A stretch of DNA of 64,000 nt from Capra hircus (taxonomy: Eukaryota; Chordata; Mammalia; Artiodactyla; Bovidae). Below the pieces are notes generated by a model. The model searched no databases. It was not told where the DNA came from and was given only the letters and a program-made list of their open reading frames with translations. A program made the position numbers and the translations under genes. Below, piece after piece: positions 11,466-22,075 of the stretch; position 1 is the stretch's first letter, and each line of letters opens with the position of its first letter. Where the stretch lies: contig NC_030814.1 in NCBI RefSeq assembly GCF_001704415.2, forward strand, positions 73,525,121-73,589,120, written 5' to 3'.

Positions 11466-12355
11466 AGCATAATTATTTCTTCCTTTGCTGACCTATATAG
11501 TAGACTGCCAGAAACACAGACTTACTCAGAGCTTGTTTTTCCTGAATCAGTGTCTGCCAGGTAGGAGTTCTTCAAGACAACACTGAATGTTGACTTCATC
11601 TTCTCAGCTGTTTTCTTTTACTCATGTGACCTTGTTACTCTTTTCCATTTGAAAAATAAAAGAGGACCAAGACTACAGGATGAGATAAAAAGAACCCTAG
11701 TCAAAGGGACGCTGGGCATTTTTCCCTTTAGCCCCAGCTGAGCATGGAGCTGCAGGGACCATGCCCAGTCCCTCAGGGTGCCTTAGTCACTTTAGTCCAC
11801 ACAGCTTGTGGCATAATTGATTGGGCCACCAGGAACATTATTGATCCTGGAGATGACCAAAATAACTGGAGCAGCCAAACTGTGGTTCAGTCCAATAAGT
11901 ATGTGCCTATTTGATGAGTGTTCCTGTAATCTGGTGATTTTTCTTTGTTTGTTACAGAATTTCAGTGTTGGAAGGGATCTCAGAAATCATCTGGCCTAAC
12001 ATTCTTATTTTAGAGATTAAGTCATTTTGTTCAGAGGTTAAAATCTTGACCCAAGGCCTGTGTCTGGTGGTTGAAACATTTGTTCCCAGGCTCCTAATAC
12101 CCTTTCCTTTCTCCTGCAGGTGAGTAGGGGGCTTAGACATAAGCTTCTCCTTTTATTTGTCTCTGACGTTTCTTTTTTGCTGCAACTGCAGTGTAACCTA
12201 GCCCAGGCTGCCTGGTTCTTGTATGAATAATAGAGTCCTATGGACATGGAAGATTCCTTTGAAAGGAAGAGGTGGGTGTAGTGCCAAACTCATAGTCCCA
12301 CATACCAGTGTTGACTCTCTACTCTTTCAGAGACTTGTAGTATAAGTGTGTGTGT
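11466..12355. other. Mostly unassigned; one ancient repeat-like stretch
   Basis: The stretch at about 11955-12065 ('gttggaagggatctcagaaa', then 'attttagagattaag' and 'cccaaggcc') resembles a common ancient mammalian repeat of MIR or L3 type, but I cannot name the family with confidence. The rest shows no repeat or coding signal. Confidence 0.4.
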
Positions 12356-12484
12356 ATGCATGCTTAGTCGATCAGTCGTGTCTGACTCTTTGTGACCCCA
12401 TGGACTGTAGCCCACCAGGCTCCTCTGTCCATGGAGTTTTCCAGGCAAGAATACTGGAGTGGGTTGCCATTTCCTACTCCAGTG
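12356..12484 (-). mobile_element. Bov-tA SINE 3' part
   Basis: Plus strand shows 'tgcatgcttagtcgatcagt', 'gtgtctgactctttgtgacc' and ends 'gttgccatttcctactccag', so the tRNA head is missing. Flanks 'gtgtgtatgc' and 'gtgtatatgc' resemble a TSD, though simple TG sequence makes this uncertain. Confidence 0.92.
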
Positions 12485-13484
12485 TATATGCTTGGGTATG
12501 TGTGATGGTTGTTACAATGTTGTATTTAATTTTATAAATATTACATATCTTTCTTGAGATTTAGAGCTCTTTTCAGGGAATTTGTGGATTGGAAGTTTAT
12601 TTTCTTGAAGAATAGTTAGTAAAATCAAGGAAAATAAGATAGATCCAGAATGCCAGCTGTCAGTTCTAATTTATGAACCATTTGTTGGGATCCAGAAACC
12701 AAATCATAGAGTAGATAGAATCATTCAAGAATTTCTCTTTTAATGGCCGAAAGTAACATATAAAAATCTCAACCCATTGAAAGAAGTTAAGAAACTTACA
12801 GGGGGCTTTGACAAAACAGTCTGAACTGATAGTATTTGAAGGATGTACATTTCCAGCCAAGCTAACCCATGTTACCTGCAACCCTAGAGATCCCACAGCT
12901 CTTAAGTATAGACCTGAGTGTGCAAAGAGGGACAGAGAACTGGCTGGTGCCCTCAAAGTGGTTGAGACTTGGTCCCACCAGGGGAAGACCTGTTCTAGTC
13001 CAGATCCTGTGCTCAAGAAGCAGTGGAAATGATGGGAGTGGGACCAACACCAACCTGGATACCTGTTCTACCAAACGAACTCTCCTGGAAGCAGACACTT
13101 GAACAGGAGGCAAGATTGTGTTGCTGTTATGTTCTTAGGCTTCCCAGAAACAATGACATTTTCTGAGAAGCTTCATAACACTTTCAGAAGTTCCAGTAAT
13201 TATTTCAGACTCTAGACTCTGCTGACAATAACACAGACGTTGGAAACATCCCAGGAGCTGTTTGCCAGAAAGAACACCCTCCATGCTCCTTATGACTCAC
13301 ATCTGACTGTTCACCTTCCCAAATTCCACAGACACCTCCCCTCTACCTCTGCTTCTGTTTATCCTTATGCTAGAGCCTGGGTGGCCTTTATCTCCTTTTC
13401 TATCTCATCCTTCAAGGTTGAGTTCAAATGCCCCAACTTCCATGGGAAATACCCACAAAATTGTTAAAGCCCACACTGACCTTA
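12485..13484. other. Unassigned non-coding sequence
   Basis: About 1 kb. The part near 13240-13470 has weak L2-like text ('ttgagttcaaatgccccaac') but not enough to call. Overlapping open frames on both strands at 12,800-13,110 have no recognisable domain. Confidence 0.4.
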
Positions 13485-13975
13485 GAGCCCAGCAATTCAT
13501 TCCTAGTTATTTACCCAGTAGAAATGAACACATGTATTCATGAAAGATTTGTATAAGAATGTTCATAAGAGCTCTATTCAAATAGCTAAAAACTACAAAC
13601 AATCCAAATGTCCATCGACAGTAGATCCTAGATGAACAGACTGTAGTGTAGTCATACCGTGGAATACTACTCGGCAATAAAAAGAAAGTAATTACTGCTT
13701 TTCATAACAGTGAATACCTTGTGTTCCATGACAAGAGCTGAGTGTATACAGAATATTTCTATTTGTATAAAGTTTGAGAACATATGTGATACTAATCTGT
13801 GGTGAAAAAAATGAGAACAGTGATTGCCTTTGGCCAGGAGGGCAGTAGAAACTGACTAACAGAGAATGGGGGAAAGTGTGTGGGATGCTTGAGAAGTGTT
13901 TGCATTCATGAAATATCAAACTGTAACATCTCAGATCTGTGCATTTCACTGTGTATCAGTTGAAACAATTTAAAA
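13485..13975 (+). repeat. L1M LINE 3' region
   Basis: Sense L1M 3' text: 'cagcaattcattcctagtta', 'atgttcataagagctctatt', 'aatccaaatgtccatcgaca', 'tggaatactactcggcaata', and 'gtgattgcctttggccagga'. Diverged and non-coding. Confidence 0.85.
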
Positions 13976-14389
13976 GCAAAGCATGGAAGGAAGCACATCA
14001 TTTTTTCCTACCTCTTAGTTTTCTTTGTTTCCTATTACTTTAGAAATTAAGCTTTCCTAGTCAGTTCGTTGTAAATTTACAATCAGAAAGACAACAGAAT
14101 ATAATTTCATTATACTTAATGTTTCTTGCAATCAGTGGATTTGCTTTCAGGTCAAAGGATTGCAAACATTGCATGGAGGACAGGAGAGCTATTTGGGGGT
14201 ATTGCATGGTTCTTTTTGCTTCTGATGTCACAGCCCGCTGGTTTACTCACCTGTGAAGATTGTTATTGATGCCTATGGAGTTATTTATTAAGGATAGTTT
14301 TCTGTCTTTCTTTTCTATGTCCTCTCACTTACATCTACCTAGAAGACTGTATGGATGTGTCTGTAAACTTCATTTAATAATCCTCCTTT
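13976..14389. other. Unassigned non-coding sequence
   Basis: No recognised repeat, gene or regulatory signal. Confidence 0.4.
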
Positions 14390-14533
14390 GGGAAATTCCC
14401 TGGTAGTCCAGTGGTTAGGACTCTGAAGTCTCACTGACAAGGGCCTGGGTTAGATCCCTGGTCAGGGATTTCCCTATAAGCTGTGCAGTGTGGCCAAAAA
14501 AAAAAAATAAAATAAAATAAAAATAAAATAAAA
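14390..14533 (+). mobile_element. CHR-type tRNA-Glu SINE with (AAATA)n tail
   Basis: Starts 'gggaaattccctggtagtcc', the CHR tRNA-Glu-like head, followed by 'ggttagatccctggtcaggg' and a body ending 'gtgcagtgtggcc'. The tail is an A run that passes into an AAATA-type simple repeat (14496-14533). This is the short CHR form. Confidence 0.9.
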
Positions 14534-15059
14534 CCTCCCAAACTTCCTTTATAACCCACTGTCATAAATTTCTGCAGAATCTTTTTCTTTTATGGGACTT
14601 CCAAATTATGTTTTGAGGTGTCCCTTGACATGTCTCTCTCCCTCATTGTACCTGGAGCTCTGTTAAAGGTGGGAAGTATCTTAAAAAATCAGTGCCCATG
14701 ACAGGCTCTGAAAAAATATAGGCATTCAGTAATGTTTATTGAAAATATTAATAAATGACACTATTTCTTTTCCTTATATGGCTGGTGAAGTGAGAAAGAG
14801 CTGCATTCAGAGGCAAGAACTTTTGGGTGGTTTGTGCTTTACAGTTGTATTATCTGCGCTCTCATAGCACATCTCTTTTTTTTCTCACTCCTACCCTTGC
14901 CTCCCCATATGACTATTTTATAACCGAATTAGTATAGTATAAGTGTTCCTACTAATTTCATACTGGCAAAGTTTTTAAAAAAATGACGTTTTTAAAATGA
15001 AAGCAATTTGAACCCTCAAAAGGGATTACTTTTCAAATGAGATTGTAGAATTTGACACC
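14534..15059. other. Mostly unassigned; possible L2 3' end
   Basis: Text at about 14640-14755 ('gtacctggagctctgttaaa', 'ggcattcagtaatgtttatt') resembles an L2 3' end on the plus strand, but divergence is high. The remainder is unassigned. Confidence 0.35.
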
Positions 15060-15069
15060 TTGGCCTTTT

Positions 15070-15541
15070 GTTGTTGTTCAGTTGCTAAGTCGTGTCTGAC
15101 TTTTTGTGACCCATGGACTACAGCACACCAGGCTTCCCTGTCCTTCACTACTCACAGAGTTTGCTTAAACTCATGTCTATTGAGTGGGTGATGTCATCCA
15201 ACCATCTCATCCTCTGTCATCCCCTTCTCTTCCTGCCTTCAATCTTTCCCAGCATCAGGGTCTTTTCCAATGAGTCAGCTCTTTGCATCAGGTGGCCAGA
15301 GTATTGGAGTTTCAGCTTCAGCATCAATCCTTCCAATGAATATTCAGGACTGATTTCCTTTAGGATTGACTAGTTGGCTCTCCTTGCTGTCCAAGGGACT
15401 CTCAAGAGTCTTCCCCAGCACCACAGTTCAGAAGCATCAATTCTTTGGCACTCTGCCTTCTTTATGTACAACTCTCACATCCATACATCCATACATGTCT
15501 CCTGGAAAAACCAAAGCTTTGACTATATGGACCTTTAGTCT
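15070..15541 (-). mobile_element. BovB LINE 3' fragment with TSD
   Basis: Antisense BovB 3' end: tail 'gttgttgttcagttgctaag', then 'ccatctcatcctctgtcatc', 'gtggccagagtattggagtt', 'tcaagagtcttccccagcac', ending in 'tatggacctttag'. Flanks 'ttggcctttt' (15060-15069 and 15542-15551) form a perfect 10-bp TSD. It encodes only the decayed C-terminal part of the RT protein. Confidence 0.93.
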
Positions 15542-15551
15542 TTGGCCTTTT

Positions 15552-16191
15552 ACTTTCTTGAAGTCAATGAGTTTTTCACCAGGCTTCTCAAAACACAGTA
15601 TGTTCAGATTGGATTGGGCTTCAGATGTAATATTTAAAACAGCAACATGTCTGACAGATCCCAGAAATGAAATATGTCCGTTTCTTTTAGCAAGGAGCAG
15701 AAGGCAACATAAAGCAGCTGCAGGAATTAATTCACCGAGATAGTTGACATTTTCGAGCTGACTGCCTCTTAGAGAAAATGATGTCATCCTCTAGCAGCCT
15801 AATGACAGTCATCAGCTTGAGAGGACACACGCTAATAAGGTTCATTGCTCAACTACTTTTCTTCCTTGTTTAGCCAGAGTGTCCTTGGATGTCCATAATT
15901 TTGTGTTCCTAGAATAATTTCTAAGAGGGACTGGAGTGTGAAACTCAGGGAATGATTTTTTCTTTTTTGGTCAGAAAAGGGAATTAATAGATTCCTTCCT
16001 TCTTCTAGTGACTCAAAGTTCTATTTTCAGTTTGTTCATAAATAACCACATTCAGGTTGACTTGTCTTTCTAAGGTGCTAGAACCAGTGTTTAAAATGTG
16101 AAAGACCACTGCATCCAGATGTTAGAGCGGTACTGACAACAAGAAGAAAAGGTGGGATAAAAACCTAACATGTTAGTCTCATCTATGATGG
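15552..16191. other. Unassigned non-coding sequence
   Basis: No repeat or gene recognised. The minus-strand open frame at 15437-15787 is mostly antisense BovB plus flank and is not a gene. Confidence 0.4.
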
Positions 16192-16383
16192 GTTAGTTGC
16201 TCAGTTGTGTCCAACTCTTTGCAGCCCCATGGACTGTAGCCCAGTAGGCTCCTCTCTTCATGCAATTCTCTAGGCAAGAATACTGGAGTGGGTTGCTGTT
16301 CCCTTCTCCAGGGAATCTTCCCAACCCAGGGATTGAACCTGGGTCTCCTGCACTGCAGGCAGATTCTTTACCATCTGAGCCAA
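16192..16383 (-). mobile_element. Bov-tA SINE, nearly full length
   Basis: Plus strand: 'gttagttgctcagttgtgtc' tail, 'gcaagaatactggagtgggt', then the reversed tRNA-Glu head 'ttgaacctgggtctcctgca' ending 'accatctgagccaa'. The last ~10 bases of the head are missing or diverged. Confidence 0.92.
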
Positions 16384-16803
16384 TACTGAACATTAAATCT
16401 GGAACTTCTGAAATACCTAGGGTAGGTGTCATGGGTTTGATTTTCCTCCTGGACAAAATTATTGTTTTTGAAGGAGTTCTGAGATGAATTTCCAGAGACT
16501 AGGTGTGAATAACAGAATGAAAAATACCAGCTTAAGGGAATGAGCCATGCCAGCTTACCCACAGCTCTCTGACCAGGGCTTTCAACTCTAATACCAGGAG
16601 TCATCTCGAACAGGAGGCTTGTTAAGTTTCCCAAGCCTTTCTGTCTACCTCCTCCCTGATAGACAGCATCAGCATAGCCTCTTCTGAGCGATTTTGCATT
16701 GGGGACATCCTGATAAATCTAGTGGACCTGTATAACTCCCTTCCCTAGCAAGGCCCACTGGAAATCTTTCAATTGATAACTTTGCTGAACAAGTAAACTG
16801 TGT
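16384..16803. other. Unassigned non-coding sequence
   Basis: No repeat or gene recognised between the Bov-tA and Bov-A2 SINEs. Confidence 0.35.
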
Positions 16804-17084
16804 TGGCTGCTGCTGCTGCTGCTGCTGCTAAGTCACTTCAGTTGTGTCCGACTCTGTGCAACCCCATAGATGGCAGCCCACCAGGCTTCCCCGTCCCTGG
16901 GATTCTCCAGGCAAGAACATTGGAGTGGGTTGCCATTTCCTTCTCCAATGCATGAAAGTGAAAATTGAAAGTGAAGTTGCTCAGTCGTGTCCGACTCTAG
17001 GGACCCCATGGACTGCAGCCTACCAGGCTCCTCCATCCATGGGATTTTCCAGGCAAAACTACTGGAGTGGGGTGCCATTTCCTT
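16804..17084 (-). mobile_element. Bov-A2 SINE (dimer) with (CTG)n tail
   Basis: Two Bov-A units in antisense separated by the 'gcatgaaagtgaaaattgaa' linker. The left end is a CTG run (about 16807-16829), the complement of the AGC tail of Bov-A2. Both units contain 'ccaggcaa(g/a)aactactgg'-like text. The CTG run may be polymorphic. Confidence 0.93.
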
Positions 17085-17679
17085 AGGGCCAATTAAGGAA
17101 GTAAGCCATGAATTTTGGAAGAAATCAATGAGTTGCAAGTATCAGAGGGCTATAATTCAGAGTAGTGTTTATTGCTAAGGAGGTTTTCCTGAACCCCACC
17201 TTTGGCCCCCTAGTCTTGCTAGAGATGAACTTCTGGAAAAAAATGTTCATACTCCACTTGGGTGAATGCTTGAGAGTTAGACATTTAGACTCAGTTGTTA
17301 GGAGAAAAAATATCTCCTTAGCAACTAGTGTGCTCCAGATGATTCTACTGCCCTCCACACTGGAGGGCAAGCTGGTCACCTACCATATCAATAGCCAGTG
17401 TTGTTTTGTTGATAATACAATGACAAAATCCTTGATTGAATCTGTGAAAGCATAAATTTAATCAATTTAATAAACTAGGTAATTTATAACCTCTGGATAT
17501 GATGTCTGACATCCTTTGAAGTGACGGTATGTAGAATTAATTTGGTTAATGCCAATTTAGCACTATATCTGTGGAAGGCTTCTTCCAGGCTATGGAGGAG
17601 GGGAAAGATCAAGGTGATACCGTTCTTGCCTTCAAGGATACGCCATCCGAATGGTGTATGAACATACGTACACAAATAA
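17085..17679. other. Unassigned non-coding sequence
   Basis: No recognised repeat. Open frames on both strands (about 17125-17455) overlap each other and have no recognisable domain. Confidence 0.4.
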
Positions 17680-17765
17680 CTTACATTTCATAAGGAATAT
17701 GTCACATATATTTGATCATCACAACAATCTTGTGAGTTGGATACTATTATTATTTACATGCTTTT
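17680..17765 (-). repeat. Short MIR-like fragment
   Basis: 'tgatcatcacaacaatcttg' and 'gttggatactattattattt' resemble the reversed MIR tail and core. It is a partial copy just before a second MIR in the same orientation. Confidence 0.5.
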
Positions 17766-17849
17766 GCCTCAGTGCAAAGTATTTCTTTTTCTATGCCTCC
17801 ATTTTCTGTAAAATGGGAATTTTAGATTAATATTGATGACACTAATGGT

Positions 17850-18035
17850 GAACATTGATTATGTGCTATTTGTCAAGTGCTTTGGAAGTATCAGTTAATT
17901 TAATCTTCATAGCAACTCTAGTGAATTCTGTCTCCTTTTATGGAAATGCAGCAGGGTTAAGTCACATGCTCCAGGTTAGAGATGGAGCTCAAATCATCTG
18001 GCTCCAGACCCAGTGCTTGAAAAAAGCAGCTTCCC
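17850..18035 (-). repeat. MIR SINE
   Basis: Reversed MIR: 'gattatgtgctatttgtcaa', 'ttaatttaatcttcatagca', 'ggttaagtcacatgctccag', 'ctggctccagacccagtgct'. Nearly full length, strongly diverged. Confidence 0.8.
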
Positions 18036-18354
18036 TCCTGATTGGTAAGCAGTATGTCCAATAGCAAAAGACATGTGACATCCATGGAGGGGACATTTCT
18101 CCTGGTTGCTGAATTCTGAGGCTCTCTGGAAGAATTGGCATTTTAGCTTGTACACCTTGGAAACTCAAGTTTGACCAGAGACAGAGGAGCCAGCTCTGTG
18201 ATTCCTCTTTATGAGTAACCTTCTAGTCCCTTGCAGATGTTCTCTTTTTATTCCTTCTTAATTCCAACACTTATTCTTGACAACTTTCCAAGTAGAAAAT
18301 CTTATTTCCTATTGACTAAACTGTTGTAGTTTTTGTCAAATGCAGGGCTAATCT
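18036..18354. other. Unassigned non-coding sequence
   Basis: Nothing recognised. Confidence 0.35.
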
Positions 18355-18580
18355 TTTTTAAAAAATTCACTAATTTTTTAATTGAAGTATAGTTGATGTA
18401 CGACATTATAAGTTACAGAGTACAATATAGTGATTCACAAGTTTTGAAGATTATACCTCATTTAAAGTTATTATGGAATATTGGCTGTGTTCCTTGTGTT
18501 GCACAATATATCCTGGTAGCTTGTTTTATACCTAATAGTTTGTACCTCTTAATCCCCTCCCCCTATATTGCCCCCGCTCC
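18355..18580 (-). repeat. L1 LINE 3'UTR fragment (artiodactyl type)
   Basis: Antisense: 'ttttttaattgaagtatagt', 'tgatgtacgacattataagt', 'atggaatattggctgtgttc', 'cttaatcccctccccctat' follow the order of an artiodactyl L1 3'UTR. Diverged; no coding content. Confidence 0.75.
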
Positions 18581-20143
18581 TACCAGGAGGAAAGCACTCG
18601 AGGCTGCATCTGGGGCAGAATTAGGTGTGATGGTCATTCATGGAGAGAGGGAAATTGGTTTTGGATGAAAGGTCAGGGATGTGGTTATGGTTGTGGCTTT
18701 TCTTATTGCTTCTTTTATGTCTCTGATGAGCATTCTCCTTTCTCTAGGCTCATTTCCTTCCTCACCTATGAAACCATTCTATCTTCTGGACTTCAAACAA
18801 CTATTGGTAGTTTCCAGTGAGGCAATGAACCTGAGAGTTCTTTGTGAGTGACTCCATCGATGTTACGTATGGCCACTATCATTCATAATTGTCTTTTTAG
18901 GAAACACCAATAAAAATATCCTCTAGATTGTTTTTAGACATGATGGAAAATTTTTTTTTTCCTCTAAGGCAAAAGAGTCAACTGAAATATCAATTAAAAT
19001 CAGACTTTTTTCACAGCAAGTAAAATATCTGTGGTATCTAAGTATGTAATCTCTATTTAAAAAAAAATTCACTGAAGGGTTTTGAAGAACTGGATCTTCG
19101 ATATCTTACCTTAATTCTTGAAGCCATGCATAAAGATACTTCGAGAAGAGGCTGTAGGCAACATGAGTACAGGAGAGACTTGCTGGAATTAGTTTCTTTA
19201 TAGGTTAAACCATTAATGTTGGAAGGAGAGAATCAGGTTCAATGACTGAGACAAAGGGAGAAGAGACAGACTTGAATCTCCATGTTGACAGGTAAGAAGA
19301 GAGGTTTTATGGCCCAAATGATAAGGCAGAGTCTTCAAGCCATTGTAGTCAAGGGGCGAAGACAGTGGAATACCAAAGAAGCACTCTTCTGAAGGCTCCT
19401 GTTAGGTGATATTCCTGGTCATTGTCAATACAGAAATCTCACAACAGGTTGAGAAAATTCAGTCTTCATTAACATTCTCCCTTGCTCTCACTTTGCATCT
19501 CTCTGTCCATTTTCTAACTCTGAATGGAAGTTTCCCGGGAAACCTTTTCTATGAATGGAATGTATGAGGTTTGTCCCAGGGGAGAAAAAAAAAAAAAGAA
19601 AAAACCCACAAGGAACTACAACAAAGACCTTCTTCCCCTGAAATATTGCCATGGGGAGCCTATAACACCTATCTTTTTTCAAGAATGGGTAAAAATTCCC
19701 ACCCTCTGGTATTCAGGAGTACCAAGAATGTTGCTCCTTCTATTTAACGGCAGAGTTTCCTTTCTTATTTATTAAAAAAATTGAAAGAGGTTTAAAATGA
19801 CTTAGGTTTTTAAGAAATACTAGGGTGGAGCCTTCTCAGCCTCAGATAAGCATCAGCTCTTTCTGATCTGCTCTATTGTCAGCTAAGCAATGGTTCGGTT
19901 TGTGCATTGTCCTCCCTGCGCCAGACAGAAGGGAGAGAAAACCTTATCCACACAGGCTCCTGTTACTAGCAGACACTCCCTCCTGCCAGAGGTGGGCTCT
20001 GGGAACACAGTGCATTCAATAAATAAAAGACGGGGAGCAGCCAACATTTGCACAGGTGACTGATATAGCCCATCCCAGGTCAACCTGGAGGTTTCGTTTG
20101 TGCATTGTTGTCTAATTTTTTTTTTTAAGCAATGAGAGAGAGA
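18581..20143. other. Unassigned non-coding sequence
   Basis: About 1.56 kb with no recognised SINE or LINE. It contains a T run at about 18950-18960 and a broken A tract at about 19586-19605. The two open frames at 19,488-19,775 are opposite-strand shadows across that A tract. Confidence 0.45.
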
Positions 20144-20154
20144 ATATATAGGCT

Positions 20155-20430
20155 GCTGCTACTGCTGCTAAGTCGCTTCAGTCGTGTCTGACTCTGTGCG
20201 ACCCCATAGACGGCAGCCCAGCAGGCTCCCCTGTCCCTGGGATTCTCCAGGCAGGAACACTGCAGTGGGTTGCCATTTCCTTCTCCAATGCATGAAAGTG
20301 AAAAGTGAAAGGGAAGTCGCTCAGTCGTGTCCAACTCTTTGTGACCCCATGGACTGCAACCTACCAGGCTCCTCTATCCATGAGAGTTTCTAGGCAAGAG
20401 TACTGGAGTGGGGTGCCATTGCCTTCTCTG
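20155..20430 (-). mobile_element. Bov-A2 SINE (dimer) with TSD
   Basis: Begins with a (CTG)n-type run 'gctgctactgctgctaagtc', shows two Bov-A units joined at 'gcatgaaagtgaaaagtgaa', and ends 'ggtgccattgccttctctg'. Flanks 'atatataggct' (20144-20154 and 20431-20441) are a perfect 11-bp TSD. Confidence 0.95.
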
Positions 20431-20607
20431 ATATATAGGCTACTGAGGTGTATTGCTAACATAGGGAACACTTGAGGAGTAGGGTGGGGGCAGGTGAATC
20501 ATTGGTAATTAAAATCAAGTTTTTGCTTGAAACCTCTTACTACTTTTCTATAGCAGCTTCCTTGCTATAGTAAACATTCTTCTTGACCTGGGTAAAAAAT
20601 GTCTTTT

Positions 20608-21633
20608 AAAAAAAAGACTGTTTTACTGAGATGTAGTTTACATACCACTAAATTGCTGCTGAAGAATTGATGCTTTTGAACTGTGGTGTTGGAGAAGACT
20701 CTTGAGAGTCCCTTGGACTGCAAGGAGATCCAACCAGTCCATCCTACAGGAGATCAGTCCTGGGTGTTTATTGGAAGGACTGATGTTGAAGCTGAAATTG
20801 CAATACTTTGGCCACCTGATGCGAAGAGCTGACTCATTTGAAAAGACCATAATGCTGGGAAAGATTGAGGGCAGGTGGAGAAGGGGATGACAGAGGATGA
20901 GATGGTTGGATGGCATCACTGACTCAATGGACATGGGTTTGGGTGGACTCCGGGAGTTGGTGATGGACAAGGAGGCCTGGCTGCTGCGGTTCATAGGGTA
21001 GCAAAGAGTCGGACACAACTGAGCAACTGAACTGAACTGAAATTTACCTAAAGGATATAATTTGGTGGTTTTTGGTTTATGAATCTGTGCAACCATCACT
21101 ATAATTTTAGATTGTTTTTGTGACTTCAAAAGGAAGTACCCACTGTTGTCAGCCCTGTTCTCTCCTTCTCCCACCATCCCTAAGCAACAACTAATCTACT
21201 TTCTGTCTCCACAGAATCTGTGGAATCTTTCATATGTGAACATGCAATGTATGGTTTTTTGGTGACTAGTTTCTTTCACTTAGCATGATGTTCTCACGGT
21301 CTATCCATGTTGCAGCAGAATTTCAGTACTTTTTAAATCACCGAATACTATTCCACTGTGTGGATGGAACACATTTTCTTTAGTCATTCATCAGTTAATT
21401 GACATTTGGATTGTTCCTACTCTGAGGCTATTATGAATAACACAGTTATGAACATACATGTACATGTTTTTGTGTTGACATCTATTTTCATTTCTGTTTG
21501 GTATTTACCTAAGAGTGAAATTGCTGGGTCATATAGTTAACTTGATTTTTAATATTTTGAGGAGCTTCCAAACTGTTTTGCAAAAAGTCTGGTCCATTTT
21601 ACATCTCCACCAGCGATGTATGAGGCTGACACC
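20608..21633 (-). repeat. L1M LINE 3' region, split by a BovB
   Basis: The left piece is 20608-20654 ('ttttactgagatgtagttta'). The right piece resumes at about 21041 with 'ggatataatttggtggtttt', 'gtgcaaccatcactataatt', 'tttctttcacttagcatgat', 'ctattatgaataacacagtt' and 'ccaccagcgatgtatgagg'. Both pieces are antisense L1M in consensus order. The BovB at 20655-21040 entered it later. Confidence 0.85.
20655..21040 (+). mobile_element. BovB LINE 3' end inserted in L1M
   Basis: Begins within 'gaagaattgatgcttttgaa' and runs through 'tggagaagactcttgagagt', 'ggccacctgatgcgaagagc', 'agaggatgagatggttggat' to 'gagcaactgaactgaactga'. L1M resumes right after it, with only a short 'aatt' repeated at the edges. 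It covers only the C-terminal coding tail and 3'UTR. Confidence 0.93.
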
Positions 21634-21783
21634 TGTCTTTTTGCATTTTTCTCTTGTTTATGGGGTCCTAAAGCTCTCTGAAAGATCAGAAATGTAGCAG
21701 GTAGTTCATGTTGACACCTATTTAGGAAGTCTCTTTTCTCCTCACAAACTATAAACATTGCTATTGTCTAATGAGGAGGTGCT

Positions 21784-22061
21784 GGAGAAGGCAATGACAC
21801 CCCACTCCAGTACTCTTGCCTGGAAAATCCCATGGACAGAGGAGCCTGGTGGGCTGCAGTCCATGGGGTCGCTAAGAGTCGGACACGACTGAGCAACTTC
21901 ACTTTCAATTTTCACTTTCATACATTGGAGAAGGAAATGGCAACCCACTCCAGTGTTCTTGCCTGGAGAATCCCAGGGACGGGGAAGCCTGGTGGGCTGC
22001 CGTCTCTGGGGTCTCACAGAGTTGGACACGACTGAAGCAACTTAGCAGCAGCAGCAGCAAC
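21784..22061 (+). mobile_element. Bov-A2 SINE (dimer) with perfect TSD
   Basis: Two Bov-A units: 'ggagaaggcaatgacacccc' to 'gagcaacttcactttcaatt', then 'ggagaaggaaatggcaaccc' to 'gactgaagcaacttag', ending in (AGC)n. Flanks 'aatgaggaggtgct' (21770-21783 and 22062-22075) are a perfect 14-bp TSD. The intact TSD and low divergence point to a fairly recent insertion. Confidence 0.96.
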
Positions 22062-22075
22062 AATGAGGAGGTGCT

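Noticed and set aside
12808..13113. Overlapping open frames on both strands as a small gene
   Set aside because: No recognisable domain, no clear splice or start context, and both strands are open equally, which suggests chance.
16807..16829. (CTG)n run as a coding polyglutamine or polyleucine repeat
   Set aside because: It is the tail of an antisense Bov-A2 SINE; no coding context.
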